This document shows positions 1 through 11,300 of a DNA stretch of 64,000 nucleotides, piece after piece. The stretch is from Sitta carolinensis (lineage: Eukaryota > Chordata > Aves > Passeriformes > Sittidae): positions 110,396,410 through 110,460,409 of the forward strand of contig CM063284.1 in NCBI GenBank assembly GCA_032173965.1, given 5' to 3'. The position numbers and the translations under genes are program-made. The notes under the pieces were generated by a model. That model saw only the letters and a program-made list of their open reading frames with translations. It did not search any database and was not told where the DNA came from. Positions within the stretch are counted from its first letter, which is position 1. The number at the start of each line of letters is the position of its first letter.

Positions 1-165
1 AGTAAGTTAAGCAATATTGGGCCCAGTATTGAACCCTGGGGGACACCACTAGTGACGGGCCTCCAAATACACCCTGTGCCACTGATTACAACCCTCTGGG
101 ATCTGCCATTTGGTCAGTTCTCAATCTACCTCACTGTCTACTCAATCAAATGTATGCATAATACT
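1..165 (-). mobile_element. CR1 LINE reverse-transcriptase fragment (left end cut by window)
   Basis: Read on the - strand, bases 1-98 translate to a stretch containing [18 protein letters not shown], the conserved block just before the FADD catalytic box of CR1-type reverse transcriptases. The FADD box itself would lie left of the window. The + strand text (accctgggggacaccact) is the usual antisense look of CR1 in sauropsid genomes. The copy lies in an intron of the ASXL3-like gene, antisense to it. The right boundary is approximate. It is a dead fragment. Confidence 0.85.
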
Positions 166-3100
166 TAGCAGAAAAAAAATTCATTGGGAATCATCATTAT
201 ATACGTTGTCTTAGTTTTTTTAAGTGAAATATTTTTCACTTAAGAAATCCAGGGCACAGGGAACCTTTCATATAACTGATTATCTTAAAGGTTAACTAAA
301 ATGTTTCTGCAGTAACAGTACTGCTTCTCACAATCTGCTGCCTTGGACCACTGGGAAATGTAGTGAAAACAAGGCAAGAAATGGACAGATCTATTTTAGG
401 ATTTTATTTTGTACACCCTATCTAGATGCTTTCCCCCAGTGTATTTTTTCTAGAGCACCTTATCTTTACATATAATGGAAATTCTAGGCTCTTAATGTGT
501 CAGACTGTCTTATGTAAAGTGCTTCATTTCTTAGTAAACAGCTTTGAGAGTTCAGTTTAGTCCAGGTGTTAATCGTTTTAGTATCAAAAAAATACTAGTT
601 AAGTTTTCAGATAAAAAACATAATGGCTTTTCATTATGCATGTCAAGAGAAGAGTTGGTGACTGACCTTTCATGGAAGAAAGGGCTGTGTAAGATACTCG
701 TATAGGGCCTTCCACAAGAAGTAGAAGTTTATTTCCAGCAATGCGGGAGTTCCTCAGTCAAAAATGACTGTCACATGCGCAGAGAATGATGCTCTTAATT
801 CTGCAGAGCCAGCAGTCCTTCTGTGCTGACTGAATGCTGGACACCGTAGTGCTTGGCAGATAATCGCTCAGTCTGTGATGATACATGTCATTTGATTTCA
901 TAGGTTTCTGACATCAACATTGTTATGCAAAATGTCATATTCCACATAATTTCCATTTTGGCTGAAATATTGACTCTGCTTCCTCCTGCCCTTTCCCCTG
1001 CTTGCATTGTTTCACTTGCATTTTTCTGCTTGGCTGTTAGGTAGGCAGATGTACTTTGCTGACTTAAGTACTTTACCTCATTGTTTACTGACTGAATGGT
1101 AGCTTTTGCTGTAGCTTCCACCTTGTGTTGGTTCGTGGAGTCAGTCCTGTGCACTGGCAGGAGTTGGATCTTGTGGATCCTTTTCAACTCAGGATATCCT
1201 GTGACTCTGTGATTTTCTTACCTTTTTTCACTTCGGTTTTTAAACTAACTTTCAGTGTAGTTGGGCTTTGTCTCTTTTCAGCTGTGTTGATTTGACTGAA
1301 CTAACAGAACTTGTAAGCTTCCCTGAACTGTTTCTCATATGCACTGTCTGCAAAATTAATCTGTCTTGCAGGCTAACTTGCTCACTTTACAATTAGAGTA
1401 GTATTTTTGCTCTGACTTCAGCAAATTTGATCTTCTAATATTCCATAAGTAAGTTCAAGTTTCAGCTTCTGCTTAGAGAAGGACCATTAAAAGAATCTCT
1501 ATAAACATTTGTATACACTCCACAGTTGATGACAATCAAAGACTTTAGCTTTAGTGCTTTTTCCCTGTTAGTTCTAAGCAGTGCATCTTGTGTTTGCTCT
1601 TATCTGTACCCAGGCTGTTTTTATTGTGTCAGTTGCAGTTTACTTCCATCCATTTTTGTTCTTTTTCCACTTCCTCATGTTTGTTCATTTGTCCTCTCAA
1701 AATACAAAATCTCACTCTGCAGTCATTTACTTAGGATAATAGGATGTTATTTTAGCTGATGCATGTTGCTAGAAATTCACATTCTCCTGGCTTGTTGCCC
1801 CAAGATTGCAAGGGCTATATTCTATTATGTCAATATATTATTTCTTTCTCACATTTGAGAGTTACATGTCAGGATAGTACTATAAGCTAGATCAAAGCTT
1901 TAATTTTGGGTATGCCTCCTCCATATTTTATGGCTGATTTAATCCTTTTCTTATTTTTTTTCACCAGTACTACTTAACACAGCACTAGAATATCAGCATT
2001 CATATATCTTTGAGTGGCTTTTTGTTGGTTTTTTTTACTGGATGACTGAGTGCCATTACATTACCAGTTGAATACTGTCCTTAGCACTTTCATTGAAATC
2101 TGCTTGCTGCTGTGCTCATATCTTTGTGCTGTTTTGCAAACTTTGGGTGACATTTTCTCTGAGAGAAGACAGATCACCTGTTTATTTTGCAATCTGAGAT
2201 TGCCATAAACATACTGATCTTGAGCCTTCTTCTTTAGAAAGCCTTTTTCTTCGCTTCAGTTTCTTCTTCAATGCAGTAGTATTTCCAATATTGAAAAAAA
2301 TTATTGATATTCAGAACATGTTCTGCTGGCCTTAATCTGCTTTATCTTATTTCCCTCACAGTTCTTTATCTTCAGTATGTTACTAGAATGTGTGTATTTG
2401 TGTAGTATCCATGTCACAGTTTCATTCACCTTTATGCTGTCCTTCATTGCTTTGCTGATTTTCAATCCATAAAGATAACCATCAAGCAATATCTTTTCAT
2501 GAAGTAACCCAGCTAGAGAAAATAGACTGTTGATTCAGTTTTCAGTGATGGAGTGGATTTGTTTTACCCTCTCATTTGCCTGAGATAACTTTGTCTCCTT
2601 AACACAAGGAATTTGTGTTAATGGGACAAAACCTTGGTAAACTAAATTTTACTTAGCTAAACTTAAAAACTAAACTTAGATGGTATGAAGAGCTTATAGT
2701 CTATAGAGAAGAAAGACATATCTTCTGAAATGCATTCAGTGTGGAAATTGTGTATTTGCTGCTCTGAATGGCTCTTTAGAGGATCCTTCCTCAGTGTGTT
2801 GATGGCGTAGGGAGACTTTGTTCATGATTAGGGTCTAGTAGTAGGCAATACTAATAATTAAATGTGCTTTTTTGGATGCCAGTTTCAGTCTGGGTTGGTT
2901 TGTGGGGTTTTTTTTTTGTTTACAGCTCTCACTGATACATCTGTTCAGTATTTTTAAAATGCACAACCACAGATTCTGGTTTTTTATGTGCTCTGTACTT
3001 TCATCTGAATAGGCCTTTGTATCTCTGTATCCTCTGGCTACACACTGACAAGCAATTTTACTTTCATAGCTTCTGAATATCTTTTATGTTTGCTTGTTTC

Positions 3101-3995
3101 CATTTTGTTCTGTATTTTCTGATTAAAATGATAACAGAGGTCTGTTTAGTAGATTAGAAGATCCTTAAGACCATGAAATTTCTTTTAAGGCCTCCCACCA
3201 AGCTTTTGTGTATTTTCTACTATTATGGAATTGCTGAGGCATAAAGTCTGTGTGGAAAATCTTACTAAAGATGCTGAATGTCTGTACTCCCACTGGTCTT
3301 AGAAGGAAATGAGGATGTCAGAGCACATACAATTTTTAAAACAACCTTCTTTTTTCATCTCTTGGCCATAGTTTTGTTTTGGGGTTTTCTGTGCATTTTT
3401 TAATTCTGCTGAAGTAATAAAACTTTATTTAAACTAGTATTTTCAGGATCAAAGGTAAGAAAATCTTCAGAGGCATACATAGTATACATGGTTCCTTTGC
3501 ATTTCATCCTTGAGAATGAATGCATAGATTATAAATATGTATCTTTTAGCTCCTTAAGAATGTTAAACTTCTGTCACTGCTGGCTGTGTTGACCCTAAAA
3601 GCAGGTGAAGGAGGGAAAAAAGGATGTCCTTTACTACTGTTCCCGCTAGAAGAAGATGAGTTGTGCATTTCTTCTGCAATGGATGCTGTACCAGTGTTTC
3701 AGTATTGTGCCGGTATTTAAAAAAAACCAAAACAAACAAATGAAAGGAATGTAAACAGAGAGATTACTTATATTAAAAATATTCATGGTCTTTAACACTT
3801 GTAAGAAAATCTCAGTAGACAGGTTTCCAAAATACAGAAAATTGTATATAAATTAGTTAGCCACCACTTAAGCAAGCCACTATTTTAAATTAGAAAATAT
3901 TTTTTGGAAATAAAAAATATGGGTGAGAAAGGTTAACGTATTCCCTTATCCTTAATGTGATGGAAATATCTGTTTTAACTTCTGTTTTTCTTTAG
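166..3995 (+). other. Intron of the ASXL3-like gene (upstream of the first visible coding exon)
   Basis: AT-rich sequence with no exon that I could recognise. The only structure seen is a CR1 tail near 1130-1215 and short T-rich runs. The intron ends with a good acceptor: a pyrimidine-rich stretch (3981-3993) then AG at 3994-3995. The donor is outside the window. A very short exon could have been missed. Confidence 0.75.
1128..1215 (+). mobile_element. CR1 LINE 3' tail, sense orientation
   Basis: The segment has the CR1 3'-terminal signature in order: a CAGGAGTTGGAT-like block, then GGATCCTTTTCAACTCAGGATATCC, split here as GGATCCTTTTCAACTC and AGGATATCC, followed by TGTGACTCTGTGATT. The last part is a diverged copy of the short ATTCTATG-type terminal repeats on which CR1 ends. 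The 5' limit is unclear, as is normal for 5'-truncated CR1 copies. Confidence 0.7.
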
Positions 3996-5937
3996 GTTGG
4001 GAATGTCAAGAGGAGAATCAACCAAGCTCACTGCAGTTCAGAACAATGATGAAGATGAAAGCAATTCTTTGTGTGGCTCTTCTGGCACACCCGGTCCTTC
4101 TAAGCAAGCAACCTTTGAAGATCAAGAGGAGAAAGGTGCTAAAGTTCCACCTTTACCAGAGAGAGATTATAGTCCATCTCACTGTAGTATGGAACAGGTT
4201 CCTGTCAAGGATCTAACAGCAGATTCTGAGGATATACTGATACCTGAAGAATCAGTCATTCAGGAGGAGGTTGCTGAAGAGGTCGAGACAAGTATTTGTG
4301 AATGCCAAGAGGAGAACCATAAGCCAGAACATGAGTTTTCTGAGGAGTCTGCAAGTCCAACTGGCACAAATGAGGAAACAGAGGCAGTACAGCTTGCAGA
4401 AAGCACTGAGTCCTGTGTCATGATGAATGATGTAACTGATACTGTACCTCGCATTGAAATTAAAGTAGAGTTGAAGTCAGAATGCCCTCAGGAGGAGATG
4501 TCAGTTGTGATAGATCAGCTGGAGGACTGCATATCACCAGCACGATCAGCTTCATCCACAAACTCTGCCAGTGGTACAGCTGAGAAGGATTCTGAGTCTG
4601 CAAAAGAGCTAATTGTGCCAGAAATGCAAAGCACTGCTCTGGAAGGCACCTTGTTCACTGGTGGAGGCATTGCAGTAGACATGGAGCTCCACAGTGACCC
4701 TGATGAACAGTTGTCTGAGAATGCTTGTGTTTCTGAAACTTCCTTTTCCTCTGGAAGTCCAGAAGTTTGTATTGCTTCTCCTGGAGGAGACACTCAGTCG
4801 ACTTCAGAGGAACCCTGTACTCCAGCATCTCTTGAAACAGCTTGCTCATCTGAAGTGTCCAGTTCTGAAAACATTGAAGGTGATATTCAGCAAAAGGCCA
4901 GTGATGAAAACTTGCACACACCCTTAATGTCAGAAATCTCTCTGATGTCCACTTCACCTGTAACCTCAGAGGCATCTTTGATGTCAAATTTACCTTTAAC
5001 ATCAGAGGCGTCACCAGCTTCTAATTTACCTTTAACATCAGAAACATCTCCAATGTCTGATTTGCCTTTAACGTCAGAGACATCTTCAGTGTCTTCTGTT
5101 CTTCTAACTTCTGAAACATTTGTGACTAATAGTTTGCCTCTTCCATCAGAGATATCTCCAGTTTCTAATTCCCCAAGCAGTGAAAGACTTACTCTGCAAC
5201 AAAGGAAATCACCGTGTTTGTTGGAAGACTCCCTTCCCACTCTGAAAGAAGAAAGCTCTGTCATTCCTAAGGTGGTTCAAGAAGAGAATCTTGTTCAGCC
5301 AAAACAATTTCAGAGTGCCCCTGAAAATATGAAAATCAGTACACTAACAATTATACCTGATACTTCAGTATTGGAAGAGTCCCAAAGCAAAAACCTCAGT
5401 CATCAGCCATGTAAGTCACATTCTGAAATTGAAAAATCCTACATTGCATCCATCCCAGAACACACTCCTCCAGAGGTGATCAAAAATAAAAACCACAGTG
5501 TTCAGCAAAGAGGTGACAAGAAAGGTACACTCTTGCCCTCAGAGGTATCTGTCTTAACAGAAGGATCACTGGGCAAAAATGTCGAATTGCTTCCATCAAA
5601 GCCACATGATAAACTATATACCTCATCTCTAGAGAAAGCTACGTTCTCTGAAGTGTGCAGAAGTAAATCTCACAAGCTAACCGGCAGCACCCAAAGCCGT
5701 CTAGAGAGTTCACATTCTTCCAAGTCTTTAGAACCCACAAAATCACCGGAAGCAAGGAATGAAAGTAGAGACCCAGAGATCCCGAAGAGGAAAACAGCGG
5801 AACAGCACAGTTTTGGAATCTGTAAAGAGAAGAGAGCTAGAATAGATGATGATCTGCCTAGTCGTAATGCTTCATCAACAAGTCCATCTGATAAAGAGCA
5901 GCCACCCAGAGAGGAACCACGAGTTCCACCCCTAAAG
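3996..5937 (+). CDS. ASXL3: ASXL3-like protein, penultimate large coding exon
   Basis: ASXL proteins are nuclear scaffold subunits: through the N-terminal DEUBAD domain they activate the BAP1 deubiquitinase that removes ubiquitin from histone H2A, and ASXL3 is the neural-enriched paralogue. This exon encodes 647 full codons ([10 protein letters not shown]... to ...EEPRVPPLK) plus the last base of a codon split with the previous exon. It starts after AG at 3994-3995 and ends before GT at 5938-5939; joining to 8313 gives [14 protein letters not shown] in frame. There is no methionine start here, because the 5' exons are outside the window. The protein is disordered, acidic and Ser/Thr/Glu-rich, with a tandem repeat (4928-5185), SUMO-type sites IKVE and LKSE (residues 155-162) and a basic KRARIDDD patch near the end. 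The size and layout of this exon and the next fit ASXL3 better than ASXL1 or ASXL2, whose proteins are much shorter. The reading frame is intact throughout. Confidence 0.93.
4928..5185 (+). repeat. Coding tandem repeat, ~12-residue LPLTSEAS units
   Basis: About seven imperfect units of 11-13 residues follow each other, e.g. [47 protein letters not shown]. The nucleotide units (tttacctttaacatcaga type) are similar as well, so this is a coding minisatellite in the disordered middle of the ASXL3-like protein. Human ASXL3 has the same kind of repeat at this place as far as I recall, so it is old. The Ser/Thr-Glu pattern would suit phosphorylation, but that is inference. Confidence 0.85.
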
Positions 5938-8312
5938 GTAAAGTAATGAATAAACAGGGTGGCTTGGAAACAAAAGGTGTGTTATGTCCCTCTGTGAACT
6001 GCATACAGGCACAGCACATGGTGTATTTTTGGGGGATGTATAATGACTGTTAATACCAATGGTTTTGCCTTACTATTACATTTCCACCATGACAAATTAC
6101 TTCTGATACAGATATATCTACAGTTGTTTGGTAGGGGTCTTTGCTAAAAAATTAATTTTGTGTGTAGGAGAGCTCTCCAGGATCCATGGCTTAATCTAAT
6201 TCAAAATCTTTCCCATCAATCACATGCAGCATTTGTTTTTCTAATTTCCCATCTGTATTTTGTGCTTTTTCTTCTGTGGATATCTTCTCTGGCAAGCATG
6301 ACTAATAAATGTTGTCATAACCAAAACTTAGAAAAACAACCAGCACCTTAATCCAGCAAGAGAGCCAGAGTCAGAATAGTTGAAGATGCTTTTGCAAGCC
6401 CAAAGCTTGGGGTTGGCTGAAACATAAGATTTCCCTATAGAATTAACTGGAAACAGAGACCTATCAGGGGGAAGTATCTGATTTATATATGTTTAGATAC
6501 TTTTGTTAATGGCAAAGCAAAAGGTAAAAAAACCCCACCACCTAAGCAAACACTTTTATGTGTATTATTCTGCTATGTAAGAAAGCATATTTCAGTTGAA
6601 AAGGGTTTTTTTCATAACAGAGAGTTCTGTAGATTCAGTTATATATAGGCTCAGTGTTTTGACCCTTTCCACTTCTTACTTGATGACATCAGCCAAGTTT
6701 AAGATCCAATTTACTGAATTTAAGCCATTGACTTTGCAATACTAGTTCCTGATTATTCAGAAATGCCCTTTTCTGCATTTATTTTTAACTGCTGCAGTCA
6801 CTGAACATTGTTAATATGGCCAGGAGGGCAAATAGACTAACTGCTTTAATCGCTAGTGCAGAAGCATATTTCAGCTAATTTATTTTTAAGAGCAGTGATG
6901 CAATTGGAAGTTAGCCCAGTTCTGAGTTTAGTGATATTCTTTCATATTTGGAAGGTGTCTATCTAGCCTAATAAATTCTAATAACTCTCTAAGCATAAAG
7001 AAAAATAGATCACTAGGGAATAAAAAAAGGTCATTACTATAATAATAATAAAAAAAAAAAAACAACCAAGCACTTAGAGCTCTAGGAGTTCCGGTAATGC
7101 AAAGTGGAAACTGAAAAGAGTTTCTGCTGAAATTGAAAGCAGAACATTTTGAAGAATTGGGGGCAGTCAATTCTAGTATGCTTTATGTGTAACAAATAAT
7201 TGGCTCTTGTATCATCTCACCAACCAGCCCCTATCCTTTGTTATTAAAGGAGGAAAAAAGAACCCCATTTCTTCTAAGTCATTCTGCTCTGTGGCTGTCA
7301 CTTCCCATCATATCTTATGACTACTTTTTCTACAAATACTACTGAGTTTTCTTCTCAGTTCCTTTCAGAAGATAAGTCATTGCATTAACCACTAAGTCCT
7401 GTTGCTAGAGACAGCCAGTAGACATATGTCCATTTTAAGAAATTGAAATTTTATTTGCCAACCTTGGAAAAGAGAGAGTGTATGAATGACAAAGTGGTTC
7501 CAAGATTCTTAATCCTGGAAAACTATATGATTGGAAACATCCTAATAATTCCAGTGATTTTACAGGCTATTATTTTGCTTAAAGTGCTAGGTATTTAAAT
7601 TTTTAATATTTGTGGGTTTATTATTTATAGTCTTGAGGATTTAATTTTTGAAGTGCAGTAATGTAAGAGTTATCCAGGGGCATACTAAAGCAAGTCTCTT
7701 AAAAATGCAAGTGAGGAAAGGAAAGGAATATCCTTTAATGACTCACTTCTTTTGCACCTCAAATCCTCTGCTGAGGAAGTTGGACAGGCTCAGTGGAGAT
7801 ATCACTACATCCTATCTAATGGAAAAATTTGTCATGTGATTTATAAGCAAAACACAGGCTGTTCCTAATGCCTTAATCACTGGTGACCAAGGAGAAAGGC
7901 ACTACATTATTGTTACTTTTTCACGTGTTTGCAGGAAGGGGTTGCGTGCAGGTTCTTGTCCAGTACCACTGCACGAGGCTTGCTGATCATCTCAGGTAGA
8001 TGCACTGAATATAAAACAGGTCTGACAAATTGTATCTGATAAGCATCATGTTGTCATCCAGTTCAATCTTTCTTCCTGTCAGAAGGATCTATGTGAGTAG
8101 CCTAATACAGGTGTCAGTTATTCACGCTGAAGGATGATAAAATATTGAAGTATAAATATAATTAAGTTTTAGCAGTTTTTTTCCACCTGCATTGAACAGT
8201 AATTCCTTTCATTAGCTTTCTCTGACCCATAAAGAGTTAGCTGGATATTTTAGTGAGTTGATGATCTCATTAAAATTCACTAGTCTTTTTTTTTTTCTTT
8301 TTATTCCTTTAG
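5938..8312 (+). other. Last intron of the ASXL3-like gene
   Basis: The donor is AAG|GTAAAG at 5937-5943. The acceptor is a strong T-rich tract (8286-8310) followed by AG at 8311-8312. The intron is phase 0. The 2,375 bp hold nothing else that I can identify: small open frames here (for example 6160-6351 and 7648-7839) have no recognisable product, and no clear mobile element was seen. Confidence 0.85.
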
Positions 8313-11300
8313 ATTCAGCTTTCCAAAATTGGACCACCTTTTATCATCAAGAGCCAGCCTGTTTCTAAACCAGAACCTCGAGTTTCCAAGTACATCAGTC
8401 AGCAGTGGAGAAACACTGGGCTAGAACTCTGGCAGATATCAAAGCAAGAGCTCAGCAAGCAAGAGCCAAAGAGAAGCTGCAGCTGCAGCAGCCGTGGCAG
8501 CAGCTGCAGCATAGTCTCTGGCGCAATGGGGACCCCATGCGAAGTGAAAGACAAGAACGCTGGCACACATCAAGGAGCAAACAAAGGCAAGCTATTTGCA
8601 AAGCATCAAGCCAGAGCTCATTTACTCCAGACTAATAAAGAATCAAAGTCACAGTTCAGCTCAAAGGAAAGTAGTACTCATCTCTGGAGATACCAACGAC
8701 TACTGACACAAAGATTGAAGGTTCTACTGGTGTCATTATAGTTAATCCTAACTGCAGGTCTAGCACAAGCCCAAAAAAGTCTCCTCACACCGTGAGACTA
8801 CCACTTTATTGCAGCAGTCCCTTAACACAGCTACATTACCAAAACTGCTACTGAGATATCTGTGCACAGTTCTGAAGAAAATATACCTGTGCCACAATTG
8901 TGTGAGAAAATTATTTATCTACCTCTACTGAAAGTAACAGTGTGCCAGTGCTTTGTAATAAAGTTCAGTCTCTGGTGTGTTTGCAGCACAGCTATGTCAG
9001 GAGCATTATAGAAAACTTTCTTTTGCAAGTTCTGTTGATAAATCCCTGTGTTAATGTCTGTTGACAGCGCAAACACAGCAATTTCAGCCTGTAATATAAA
9101 TATGCTGAAAAACCTACTCCAATGGGGCTGATACTCCATGGCATAACTGTTGGACCAAAAATGTATTGATAAACAGTAATGTACCAGTCTCCAATAGACA
9201 ACACAGTCTTATCAAACGCCATCGATGACAAAAGGTTGCCAGTACCCAGTAGCAATGTGAATAATGCAGTCTCCGGTCATTATGCCACTGTGCCAGCTTC
9301 ATCTATTGCAAGTAACTTGCCAAATCATCTCTCTGGTAGTTCTGTACTGATTCCCCCAGTGGGGGCTACCAACAGATTTCCTTCTGATAAGATAGCCATA
9401 ACCGGGTGTAGCGAGCAGAGCGCTGTCTCCATCCACACTACCGTCAGGTCAGCTTTAAGTTGCAATGAGGCCCTTGCAGCAGCAGATTCTGTTGCAAGGC
9501 CACCCATTTCAATGTTTACTGGTAACATGGTGACAATAAGCTCTTATGATAATGCTACTAAACTGAATGCTGATCTCTTAGAAAAAAGCTCTGGAGCACG
9601 AAACCGGATGGATCTCTCTGGTAAATCTCATCCACTGAACTTTACGCAAACTGCCATGAACAGGTCTATACCTTGTAAAGTCATTGTTGACCACACTACA
9701 AACCAGAATTCCAGTCTGTCACTTTCTTCCTCTATTGAGAACACAGAGAACAGCATTGACCTGCAGAGCAGACCTGTAAGGACAGAATCTGCCTTACAAA
9801 GTATAGCCTGTCCTCAGGTGTCTGTCATAAGCAGGCCCGAAGTAGTTGCTAATGAAAACCTTGAGCACAGTTCCAGCTTTATTGCCATTACAGCAAAGCA
9901 GGACAGCAAAAACTTGCAGGCAGGTTGTTCAAGTCTTCGAGAAGTGCCTCTTGCTCCTCAAGATAAATTAATTGAGGTGGTTACTACAAGCCAAGGCTTT
10001 GCTGAGCAACTAAGAGGTCCTTCAGCACTGAAAAATGAAGCCAATGCTGCCTGTGCCAATCAGTATAACACTAACAACAGAATTTGTTGGCGTGATGAGG
10101 AGGCAATGAATACAGACCACCCAGTGGTCAGCCATCTTACCTCTGGTAAGCATAAGGAATACGCAGAGCAAAACTGCTTGAAAAATGTCAAAAGTGAACC
10201 TTCCAGTTACACACAAATGTCAGAACTGCAATCCAGGAGTCTTTTGACAAGCATTGCTGTTCCTGTTAAATCGGAAACTAATGAGTCTGACAAGTGCTTC
10301 AGGATGGACACCGAGGATTTTACAGGACCTGAAATGCCTGCCCAGACTGCAGAAATAGGCTCAAGTGTGCAGCCATCACAGACCTCCAAGACATCCATCG
10401 CGGACTCCATGGAAGACTCCCTGTCCCTAACGACGGAAACCCTGAAGAGAGTTACGACTGCCGGGGGCTCTAGCTGTCGCTTGTCGTCAGTGGAGGCCAA
10501 CAATCCCTTAGTGACACAGTTACTGCAAGGCAATCTGCCTTTAGAAAAAGTGCTGCCGCAGCCCAGATCAGGAGCCAAACTAGAAATTAACAGGCTTCCC
10601 TTGCCTTTGCAAACTACCTCAGTATGTAAAACAGTAGTGGCTGAGAGAAATATTGCTGAACATGCTTCCAACTCTCCTAATCCAGATGGTAAAGGATTTA
10701 CAGCAGGCAGCATGGCCCCGCTACAAATCAGAAAGCGTGAAAACCATCCGAAAAAGAGGATGGCCAGGACTATAGGGGAACATGCTCAAATTAAATGTGA
10801 GCCTGGGAAGGTGTCAATGGACACAGATGTTAAAGTGGCTCCTTGTGTAATTAGTTCCAGCATGAATCAGCTAGGGCATGGACAGCCATTTAAGCAGGAG
10901 TGGCTTAACAAACATGCCATTCAGAGCCGGATCGCTCACAGTCCAGAGATCAAGCAGCAGAAGAGACCGTTGCCTTCATGCAGTTTCCAGCAGAGCTTAT
11001 TTCACATTGATAAAAATGGCAGCTTTCATGCAGAAGCGAGTACCTCACATAGACAGCATTTTTACCAAATGTCCATGGCTGCAAGAGGCCCCATTCCTAC
11101 AGCAGCTTTGTTGCAAACTACTTCAAAAGGCCCACCTGGCTGCAACACATTTGCTTTTAGTAGACACCTGGAACAGAAGGGTTTGGGAGACATGAATATT
11201 TCTACAGCAGCTCACCAGCTGAGGCTAGGAAGTGTGTTTTCCCCTAATATTCAAATTAAGGAAGGTGATGACATTGCCAGTGCCTCTCAGACTCTGCAGA

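Noticed and set aside
4260..5264. Several antisense and alternative-frame open stretches over the penultimate exon (up to 125 codons)
   Set aside because: They lie opposite or within a clearly real, conserved coding frame, and their composition is what the Ser/Glu-rich sense codons would give by complementation.
8313..9178. Reading the gene as a pseudogene
   Set aside because: All breaks are confined to one 790-bp block, and every other coding part, including the PHD finger and the splice sites, is intact. Local sequence error is more economical.
10207..10713. 168-codon - strand open frame inside the terminal ASXL3-like exon
   Set aside because: A shadow of the sense frame; no recognisable protein and no splice or promoter context.
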